The position numbers and the translations under genes were made by a program. Below, piece after piece: positions 55,951-64,000 of a DNA stretch of 64,000 nucleotides. How positions within the stretch are numbered: the first letter of the stretch is position 1; the number at the start of each line of letters is the position of its first letter. The notes under the pieces were generated by a model. That model made no database searches, had not been told where the DNA came from, and saw nothing but the letters and a program-made list of their open reading frames with translations. Where the stretch lies: NCBI GenBank assembly GCA_010405405.1, contig MU004234.1, forward strand, positions 664,993 through 728,992, written 5' to 3'. Origin of the DNA: Microthyrium microscopicum (lineage: Eukaryota > Ascomycota > Dothideomycetes > Microthyriales > Microthyriaceae).

Positions 55951-57927
55951 TCTACTCAAGGGAAAATAGGCTTTACAAGAAACTTAAGATGTAAGATGTG
56001 AATCGTAAAGCCGCTATTGAACAATTGGTAGCACCTAACAGTGTCTAGCATCTATGTTCCTAACGAGGTTCCAGCTCTGGTTTTGCTTATAGTATCGACC
56101 CTGCAGAAATGGAAGTGGGAAGTGTGTAGCGACCAAGATTCTGGTAAAGTTCCTCCAATATATTAGTATGTAAATCTCGCAGTACTTAAACATGAGTAGG
56201 CTAAAGTTTTATCATTTTTGAGGTCGTTGGAAACCAGGATTCATCGCTCGGCTGCACCTTGACGCATATTCAACCGCTTTTCCGGATTGACGTAGTGGGC
56301 GGCACCTTCCAACGCTCCCAATCAGGGACCAATCGCACATCGCGAGATGAGAAACCGTCCATTTTAGAATGCTGGTCCAACGGTCCAACCAGAATAGTCG
56401 AAGGCGTAGAGCTAAGCATACTAAGCTTTTCCAGCGTGCAGCGTCCAGAGGAGTGCCAGGAATAGATTCCATAAGGCTAGCGAACAACCAGTGGGTTGGG
56501 AGCTAGCGCGGGTTCGAGAATAGCGACCGCGGCAGAACGAACAGTCGCGATGATACTTGGCAGTGTCACGATAGAATAGCCATTGGAGTGCAAGGCATAA
56601 CCTTCGATAGGGTGGTACGATGAGATTTGGTGGAAAGCCTGAGACAGTCCGCTCTGCTCGTGCAAGGAAGAACTCGAGTCCAATCGTGAAAGGTAACTAT
56701 CGCGCGAGAATATGCAAAGCAAGTGCTGTTCTTTGCTGGGAGGAGAACTGCAACCGCATCTAAATGCTACGTGAGCTGGTTTGTTTCCGAGTCTACCAAG
56801 GTTGTATCTCAAGCAGGTGCACAGCCATCCCAAAGATTGATTATTAGCGTAACTGGCCATTCAGACTAGCAACTGGATGCATAATGGCTAGCACAAGAAG
56901 GATTGAGACCACAACTCGAATCAAAAAATGGTTTACATTTCAGAATCTGCGAAGGTTGAGGTAGTTTGACAACGCCAACGCCAGGACTCGCGACTCTTAT
57001 TTCATCTGGCTTTTTCACTGTTGTCATCATCTTTTCGGTACTCATGACATAACGCATACCTAAATGAGCAGATAGATACGATTTGGGCGAGCATCTCGCG
57101 AATCATGCAGATGTGAGGTTGATGCGGCGTCGTTGACGCAAGTTGACCTCAAGTCAAAAGGGAGACGAATTGCATTCCCAAAGAAGCTAGCGTAAATTCC
57201 ACGTTCTGCAGATAACGTGCAGTTAAGCGAAACGCCCAGGCCCGATAGAGTTAGTACTAAGACACTAGTTTGCAGCTAAGCTTTGTGTTCAGGGTCCTTC
57301 CCGCCGATCACCACCAACTTTTGAAGTTTCTTCCGTTTTCCCCAACTACTACTTACTGTCCAGTCTCGAGCGAGTGCTGACAACGAAGGTCCAAACCTAT
57401 GGACTGCTAGAGGAGGAAATTCTGACCCACGTAGATCAGTTTGAGTGAGGCAGGAATAATGCTGAATGGTTTATCGGCTGTACCTGGAATGGGCCTTCCG
57501 AAGATCTTTATCTGGTTGAACTCAGCTTAGAGACTGGGACAGCTTAGAGTTGCCAAACTCGTAGGTAGGGCTATCTGTCTGAGCATTTTGGGAAATGAAT
57601 TCGTCTCCCCAGCCTCAATTTCTGGCTTTCAGTTCTAACCATAGTCACGATCTTCCATTGAGTTCAAGGACTCGACAAAGATGGTTAGCATTTCGTCTTC
57701 AGCCTCAACCTAGAGACTCACGTTTTGATCTTCAATCTCAAAATGGAAACCATGGAGTCTTCTATTCTGCGGAGAATCGACTTGTATATAAGACAACATC
57801 ATGGTGAAAGCAATTGCTATTATTCTCATTTCTCATCAGTTCAACAGTCAAACCCATCAATAACAACATCTATACCTAATCAAATCCCATCCACACCAAG
57901 TTACATATTCTCCAGCAAGACTCCAAT
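55951..57927. other. 2-kb intergenic region
   Basis: Promoter of the Zn2Cys6 gene on the left and of the DUF7702 gene on the right. Minus-strand open frames at 56212-57057 follow one another but show no domain, and I could not join them into a credible gene. Nothing firm. Confidence 0.45.
57785..57792 (+). promoter_or_regulatory. TATA-like box of the DUF7702 gene
   Basis: TATATAAG lies 136 bases upstream of the ATG at 57928, followed by a CA/TC-rich leader (AACAACATC, CACACCAAG). The position is compatible with a core promoter and a ~100-base 5' UTR. Confidence 0.4.
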
Positions 57928-58975
57928 ATGAAGTTCGACGCAGCTGGTTGGGTTTCAGTCGTGGAACTCGTCGTGTTCATTCCATCTCTAGTAAGTACAG
58001 CACCCAATGAATTTTCACGCGAGAATCTAACTCATTCAGATCACTGCCATAATTATCTGCAGTAGACATGGCTTCACCCGTGCTTCTGGTTGGCTCTATA
58101 CCTTGATTCTCTGCCTTGTTCGAATCATTGGCGCAGTTTGTCAACTCATGACATATCACGATTCATCCACCGGTTTGATCAAAGCTATGATCATAATCGA
58201 CTCCATCGGACTTTCACCACTTCTATTCGCAACCCTGGGCATGCTTTCTCGACTCGTTGATTGGATCAACTCCAAAGGCCAAGGTTTTCTTGGCATGAAG
58301 CACTTTCGTCTATTACAACTACTTATATCTCTTGGCCTCATTCTCAGCATTGCTGGTGGCTCAGGCTCAACCAACCCTGACGGAACCGTTAGCATTGCCA
58401 CGACCTCCAAGGTTGGAATTGTTCTCTACATCTTGGCTTTCGTTGGTATTTGCTTTGTCCTAGCCATTTGCATGTCCAACATTGGCTCAATTCCAAGCGG
58501 CGAGAAGCGCATTGCCTTTGGCGTCATCATTGCCTTGCCATTTATTCTGGTCAGACTCGCCTACAGCGCATTGGTCGTCTTTGTCCACAACCATACATTC
58601 AGCGTCATTGATGGGTCTGTAGCAGTCCATGTCGCCATGGCAGTCGTGGAAGAGTTCGCTGTAGTCTTCATTTATCTACTCTTGGGCTTCCTGGTAGAAC
58701 GGCTTGGTGCCAACGCCGGACCTCTGGCTACTCGACAATGGAAGGACAAGAGCAACAAGCGCGGCTCCAGAAGCCGCTCGAGCCACTCCCGTCCTCGCCA
58801 TGAACGACGTCGCTCACGAGGAAGTAGCGCCAATCGTGCTGCTGTGCATACTCCAGTATATGCTCCAGTACCTGTTCATTACGCTGGAGCCCAGGAGCAG
58901 CAAGGCTATCAACAACAGAATTTGAGGGAATATCAGCAGCAGACCGCCTATGATCCAGGGTTTGATCGTGTATGA
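57928..58975 (+). CDS. Seven-span membrane protein, DUF7702 type
   Basis: Exons 57928-57990 and 58040-58975 encode 332 aa. About seven hydrophobic helices fill residues 8-245, starting in WVSVVELVVFIPSL-ITAII across the 49-base intron, with the conserved stretch LYTLILCLVRIIGAVCQLMT after helix 1 and SGEKRIAFGVIIALPFILVR between later helices. This topology and these motifs match a large fungal family of uncharacterised, receptor-like membrane proteins (DUF7702). The cytosolic tail is Arg/Ser-rich (RGSRSRSSHSRPRHERRRS), then Pro/Val and Gln/Tyr-rich. A role in sensing is guessed from topology only. Confidence 0.85.
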
Positions 58976-59835
58976 TTTGGAACCTTGCTAGAACACGAAC
59001 GCTGTACGGTCATGACGGACAAGATTTTGTATACAAGCTGGAGTTTATGGTTGGCTTTGTAATTAGTGCTGAACAATTGTACATAATAGATTTAGACTCG
59101 GCAAATGATCCAAAGGCTCTCAGTTTCGATTAATGTATCCTACTTAAACTCTCCGATCTCGAGGCTTGTTCTTTATGACTCAAGTTTGGGCCCTTCAATC
59201 AGGCGTTGTCCCACGTAAACCCGACAAGACCCATCAGGCCTACAAAACTTCTGCTATGGCTTCATTTCATAACTCGAATTGCACCACTGTCGTCTTACAC
59301 TCAATCAGATTCTTGCATTATGATATTGCCTTCTAGCAAGTTCTTGAAAAAAGAGAGACGTCCCAAAACAGAAGTAGCCACCCACCACTTGATGTATGCC
59401 ATCTAGTCCTGCCGTTCAAGGCAACCGAAAACAGAACACCCGCACCGCTTTGAGTTTTTGAATTTTGAGGCCGCTGAAAGCTACAATCTGGAGGATTGGC
59501 ATTGCCTTGTTAGGTAACTAGCAGCCTAACACGCTCGTTAATGCTCACTTGGTTCCTCACGGCTGATGCCTATCATGCATTTAAAACATTCCAACCCACT
59601 TTGCTTCATCCTTTTCATCTTCTGCCTACTACATTCTCTTCTCTCATTACCTTCTCTCACTGCCTTCTCACATTCCCTTGTTCTATCATCCTCTGCCTCA
59701 ATATTTGCAGTCACTTGCGCACTCAACATTTGCGGTCATTTGCGCACTCAATAGTCTCGGTGATTTCTGAACGAACTACCCGCATCTCGAGCCCGCTGGC
59801 CAAAATCCAGTCCCTTTACTATCACTCTCATCATC
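58976..59835. other. Intergenic, promoter of next gene
   Basis: No gene recognised. The stretch 59570-59830 is strongly pyrimidine-rich with a duplicated word (TTTGCxGTCAyTTGCGCACTCAA, near 59702-59750) and probably forms the leader of the gene at 59836. Confidence 0.5.
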
Positions 59836-60693
59836 ATGGTCAGCCAATACACCGCTGAAGGTGCTGTTGCCTATAAGAAGTACAATTCTAAACTTCGAAA
59901 CGCTATTGCTATAAATAAGGGCAAAGGCTACAAAAAATGCCACATTGCTCAGTTCCCAAACTTGGAAAAGTTCTCAACCAATTCCTACGGTAGCATTGAA
60001 CGAGCACCAGGAGAGCGCATCTGTAGACACCTGCTCCCCCACTCTAATGAGCTATGTCTCCAGGTCTTTAGCAAGGCCTCCGACCTTGACAGACATCTGC
60101 GCGACCAGTGTGATGTCAATGGAGATGGAGCATCAATCTCCAAGAACTCGCTGCCACAAAGCTTCGATGCTGAATACCTACCACAAATCGCCGCCTTCTA
60201 CGAGCGACTCGTAGAGTGTCTTCAGGCAAAGACCAACGTCCCAGCCATGCTTCCAGTGCCCATGAAGACTGGCATTGCTGCGAGTCCCAATCCCACCCCA
60301 ACTACAGCTTCGACTACAACCACCGTTTCCACTGTTAACCTGGGCCCAAGCATCAACCCAGTCCTCAACGTCAATCCAGTAGCAAATGTCAACTCGATCC
60401 CCACTGTCCCGAATCCTACCATGAGCCCAGTCTCCATGCTCAGCCCGGCTTCAACAAGCTCCCCAATACGACGTTCTGCGGCACACAATCGGACTCGAGG
60501 ACGAGCCACCGTGCTTAATGCTTCGCGCCGTCAGTCTCTAGCCAATCGCTTAGGCGAGGCTAATAAAGATTACGGCGTGAGTGGAAGTGAATTTGCTGAC
60601 GATGAAGCGGACACTGATGATACCATTATGCCATTTCATCATAAGCATACCCGCTCAAAGGGTGCAGGCTGGCGAGATTTGGCTTCGCTCTGA
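59836..60693 (+). CDS. Unrecognised protein with a zinc-finger-like motif and Thr/Pro/Val-rich region
   Basis: 285 aa, intronless. The N-terminal 90 residues are basic and contain a possible C2HC zinc site: C-x10-C-x12-H-x4-C, including VFSKASDLDRHLRDQC, which resembles the second half of a C2H2 finger with an unusually wide first spacing. The centre (about 145-215) is a Thr/Asn/Pro/Val/Ser low-complexity region. The C-terminus is basic (RTRGRATVLNASRRQSLANR) then acidic (SEFADDEADTDDT), ending GWRDLASL. No domain assignment is firm. It may be a nucleic-acid-binding protein of a lineage-specific family. A 10-base tandem repeat follows its stop. Confidence 0.6.
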   Translation: MVSQYTAEGAVAYKKYNSKLRNAIAINKGKGYKKCHIAQFPNLEKFSTNSYGSIERAPGERICRHLLPHSNELCLQVFSKASDLDRHLRDQCDVNGDGASISKNSLPQSFDAEYLPQIAAFYERLVECLQAKTNVPAMLPVPMKTGIAASPNPTPTTASTTTTVSTVNLGPSINPVLNVNPVANVNSIPTVPNPTMSPVSMLSPASTSSPIRRSAAHNRTRGRATVLNASRRQSLANRLGEANKDYGVSGSEFADDEADTDDTIMPFHHKHTRSKGAGWRDLASL

Positions 60694-60770
60694 GCTGATA
60701 AGCCACTGAGCGTCGTGCCAGAAGACGCATAAGGTAATTGCCTTAGGCTGTTAGCTTCCTTACTACGCCT

Positions 60771-60830
60771 GTCCAGAATCGTCCAGAATCGTCCAGAATC
60801 GTCCAGAAATGTCCAGAAATTTCCAGAGGA
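60771..60830 (+). repeat. Short tandem array of GTCCAGAATC-type units
   Basis: About six consecutive units of roughly 10 bases (GTCCAGAATC repeated, then GTCCAGAAAT and TTTCCAGAGG variants). It lies 80 bases after the stop of the preceding gene, so it is probably in its 3' UTR or just beyond. Confidence 0.85.
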
Positions 60831-61372
60831 ATATCTAGTCCTTTCTAGCATTTTTCTTATTACTTAATTTTAGGAAGAAGGTAAGTTCTCTGTTACTTTA
60901 TAGGGTACTTAATACCTATTTTCTAGGAGTGGGAAGAAGCGAATCGCTTTTTTCTTATTAACCTAAAGACAAATTACTAACTTTAACTTTTAGAAAGGGG
61001 CTTTTGCCTTAGAGAAATAACCCAAAAAAGGAACGGTCCAATTTATGATTTTCTCTTTCAATCTAGCAGATCCTGCTTCACTTCTCACCATTATAACGGC
61101 GATTTGAGTGAGTCTTTGCAGCCAGGTTTGGAAGATGGCAGTGGATGGGCATCAATATCTGGAACAGCATCCGACTACTTTGGAATGGAACCACGGTTGT
61201 TCCCAACCACAACCACGATGATGATGAGCAATAACGATCTGCAAGGAAACTAGTGTTTTGCAGAGCATTACTTTGGACAATATGAATAAATCCCACTTAC
61301 CCAAAAACAAAATCTTACTTAATGTGAAGTCCTCTATTTTACTATTTCTAGCCTTTTCACGACGACTCAACG
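60831..61372. other. AT-rich stretch and promoter
   Basis: 60831-61020 is unusually AT-rich with repeated TTAACTTTTA/CTTATTA-like words, unlike the surroundings; it may be remnant repeat DNA. The rest leads to the next gene. No coding signal. Confidence 0.45.
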
Positions 61373-62904
61373 ATGGAGCAGTTTCCCAACAATAAAGATG
61401 GCGAACAAGAACCGGGCAATTGTCAGTGCGCCAAATCAGGTGTGCTAAACAACAGTATCTAACTTGTGTAGATTGGCTGTCAGGAAGGCCTGATCCACTT
61501 TCTCCATATGTTCAAAGAGACAGTCGAGGAACTCCATTACGCTCCATCCAGTTTCTTGCTACAGACCAGATCAAGAGCAACAATAACCCCTTCGGATTTC
61601 TAGAGCTGACACCGCCGGTGGTGCTGGAGCCCTTCGACTGTGAAAAGCCTAGTTGGCAACCCAGAGAAGCAGTCCAACACTCCCAGCCGACTGTATCAGA
61701 TGAGCCAGCTCAGACAAGTGAAGCCGAAAGCGATGACTCCGTGATTTATATCTCAGCATTCCGAGCGCAAGCCGCAGCCCAAGAAAGAGAGGAAGCAAAA
61801 CACTTCCCTCCAAGACACCGCAGAGGACCAGGCAAATTCAATTCTGTAGCGGGAGCTGAAGAAACCCGCCAGATGTTCCGGGACAATGCAGCAGCAGACA
61901 AAGCACGCAAACAATTACTCCAGCCAGCCTCATCTCACCAGCAGCAAACACGCATCACTCCCATCTCAGACTCACCACACACAGTGAAAGGTGAGTGTCA
62001 CAAATGCCATCACCATGAGCGCTGTCTCAGAGGCACACCACTGCAGTGTGTTGACTGTCGGACGATACCGCCCATCTCAGATACTATCTGGGAGCAACAA
62101 AAATCAGACCAGCGCGCCGCCCAGACATATTTTAGTCCTGAATCAATTGCAAGAATCTTAAACCACCAAAACCCTTCATCCAAAGACCATCCACCTACGC
62201 CTGATCTCAAAGCTATCAACCCTCTTACCACAGAAGCACTCACAAAACCCAATAGACAGCCAAACGCACCTGGCTTGACAGACGAGCTACTACACCGGGA
62301 ATTACATCGCGAACCCGATTTTAGCCAAGTGAACGTGGATACTTTCAAAGATTTTACAGACAGTTCCGACGAATCATCGTCTGACGAAGGACCATTGGTT
62401 GGTATTTCGGCACGAGGAAGTATGACAGCACATAGGAAAGTTGGGGATAAGCACGGCGGACGCCGAACACATCCTAACAAAAGCACAAAGACTGCGTTTC
62501 CCGCAGCCAAGGAGCATCCGCTGAAGCCAGACATGGGGAATAAGGATCCTGGAGCAGTCGCTACTGCATCAGCGTCGAAGGAACAGCCTGTTGGGGACAG
62601 TACTGCGAGTTCGAGTAAGGCAAAAGTTGTTTGGACAGAGGCGCCGCCAAAGACTGCTGCGGCGAAGGATTCGAAGAAGGCTGTGAAGAAGCCGGCGAGT
62701 CTGAAGTCTGTAGATTTAAAGTCTGATGCCAGCGAGGGTAAGAAATGCGAATCGCGCAGTGTCGATTCCTTTGCTGACGAGTTGATAGATGCGGAGTGGC
62801 ATATTGTTGATGGAGACGATCTCGATGGGATTGCGCAGCACAAGGAGGCGCCGAAGAAGAAAGGGACTGTCACAGGGTGGGCGAAGAAGAAGCTTTTCGG
62901 ATAG
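61373..62904 (+). CDS. Unrecognised charged protein with CxxC pairs
   Basis: The long frame from about 61472 to 62904 is clearly coding-like (about 477 codons); its start is uncertain. The best model begins at ATG 61373 (MEQFPNNKDGEQEPGN) and removes a 32-base GT-AG segment (61440-61471), which is very short for an intron; an undetected upstream exon is the alternative. Seen in the protein: IQFLATDQIKSNNNPFGFLE near the start; ESDDSVIYISAFRAQAAAQE; a cysteine patch C-x2-C-x4-C-x7-C-x2-C (in CHKCHHHERC...CVDC) that could bind zinc; a Ser/Asp-rich acidic region (TDSSDESSSDEG); and a long Lys/Ala/Ser tail ending GWAKKKLFG, with EWHIVDGDDLDG before it. No family recognised. Confidence 0.6.
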
Positions 62905-64000
62905 ACGGGGCGTTTGCTGGATAGCAATATCTTGCTGGCGAACCAGAACCAGCAGGTTGAACTGTTGAATACATTATTGAGTGGTCCTTGCAGTCGAGAG
63001 CGTTTGGTGGCTGTGTGAGTCAGAAGGATCTACGAATATTATAAATCTGAATCGTAACTTATGAATATGTATTCTTCATGACCTTGCCCAACAGCTATCA
63101 CGAGAAACGGAGATGCCGCTGACCAACATCATACGAATGCGTAGACAGTTCCCTAGACAATGTCTTGGGTAATTTCCTGGACATTTTCCTAGATAGAATC
63201 CTACAGTGTGTTTCGGGCAGTTTCTTAGATGATGTCAAACATAGATGCTCAACTAAGTCATCATGATCCACACCGTAATAGATAAATCGCAGGATCGTAC
63301 TAACGAAGCATCGAAGTCAGGTCCATATGACGATGATGAACCCATGGCTGTATGTAGTATGGTACGAACAGGATCCCGACGTACTCCTAGGTGGGCAGAT
63401 GCAGAATAAGCAGCAAGGAGGATGAAGGATGAAGTTGGAGATAGGTAAAAATGGCGTTGGATGATCAAGATTGACCAGTGAGGTTCAAGTGACACGGCCA
63501 TTTTTATTCTTCTCTTGCATGCAGCAAGGATCGGGATCAACCTTAATTGGACAAAGGTTTCTAGAAGGCTTATGTTCAGAAGAGAATTCGACCCTCCACA
63601 ATCTGGGCATGCAGTCCTGTCAAGCATGCGAGTGGAGAAAGGTCGAAATGATTGATATGATAGGATCCCCAGCCATATGGATAAGGGAAGACCCGAATGG
63701 CGTGGATATCGTACTACAACGTACATGGTCTGGTGGCCGCGTAGGTCACCAAGGTGATTCTGGAGATCATTGGAGTTTTGCCGCTGTTCATGGTTCATGG
63801 GATTTTCTCTGGCTGGGACAGCATCGTGATGGCATGAGACCTGCGATAAAGTCCAGTGGCGATCTTAAAGTTGCAAGAGCCGCAAGTGATCACTTACATA
63901 CCAACCACAGCATTTGGTAACTAGCACAACTGGACAACTAACACGTGGATAAGGTGAAATACAGAGCAGAAAGCAAGAAGGAATGGGAGGAAGTTGAAGA
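62905..64000. other. Window end, no gene recognised
   Basis: Two overlapping open frames on opposite strands (63253-63798 minus, 63471-63920 plus) have no features that favour either. A repeated word CCTAGA(C/T)A(A/G)TnTC...TTTCnT occurs near 63150-63230 in slightly varied form. A gene continuing past the window edge cannot be excluded. Confidence 0.4.

Noticed and set aside
56212-57057. Consecutive minus-strand frames as a multi-exon gene
   Set aside because: I could not find splice sites giving a credible protein, and no family is recognised.
62010-62927. 305-codon minus-strand open frame antisense to the gene at 61373-62904
   Set aside because: Its Ser/Phe/Leu-rich composition is what the complement of a Lys/Glu/Ala-rich coding region gives; the plus-strand frame is longer and better structured.
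63253-63920. Open frames on both strands at the window end
   Set aside because: They overlap each other, neither has a recognisable motif, and neither is favoured by start context.
1-64000. tRNA, rRNA or CRISPR features
   Set aside because: I looked for T-loop-like GGTTCGAnTCC words in tRNA context and for spaced direct repeats and found none that hold up. A covariance-model scan would be decisive.

Overview
The window is nuclear DNA of a filamentous ascomycete (Pezizomycotina). Protein genes lie on both strands and are split by short GT-AG introns, most of them 46-67 bases, with recognisable CTAAC/CTGAC-type branch points. The gene content fits: a HET-domain protein, a Zn2Cys6 regulator, a GH75 chitosanase, a DUF7702-type membrane protein, an SRR1-like protein, NOP16 and mitochondrial complex I. 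The class (Dothideomycetes, Leotiomycetes or other) cannot be fixed from this sequence. Exon boundaries were placed by hand from splice signals, reading phase and family conservation.

Layout. 0.1-2.5 kb: an amino-acid permease with three unusually long introns that share sequence with each other and with a 170-base inverted-repeat element just downstream. 3.1-6.6 kb: an accessory patch of four related small secreted cysteine-rich proteins, one apparently degraded. 7.5-13.9 kb: housekeeping genes NOP16, a SIS-domain sugar isomerase and BZZ1. 14.5-20.4 kb: an accessory block with a HET-domain gene, a divergent membrane-protein gene and an SRR1-like gene carrying an in-frame stop. 20.4-30.3 kb: gene-poor, holding only a small secreted glycine-rich protein and an ABCG half-transporter. 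30.4-50.5 kb: mostly housekeeping, with a molybdenum-cofactor-sulfurase-like aminotransferase, the complex I 30 kDa subunit, NOT4, a long disordered protein, a Ybp1/Ybp2-like protein, a GIT1-like transporter, seryl-tRNA synthetase and an HSL-type hydrolase. 51.8-64 kb: a GNAT, the chitosanase, an interrupted Zn2Cys6 regulator, a DUF7702 protein, a putative zinc-binding low-complexity protein and an unrecognised acidic/lysine-rich protein.

The housekeeping genes cover ribosome assembly (NOP16), translation (SerRS), mRNA decay (NOT4), respiration (30 kDa subunit) and actin/endocytosis (BZZ1). The uptake, efflux and secreted genes (permease, GIT1, ABCG, chitosanase, secreted cysteine-rich proteins) suit a fungus dealing with a host, litter or competitors. 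The best candidate for something not previously described is the family of related inverted-repeat sequences occupying all three permease introns plus one intergenic site, which looks like introner-like intron spread. The cluster of diverged C/CC/C/CC secreted proteins is the second.
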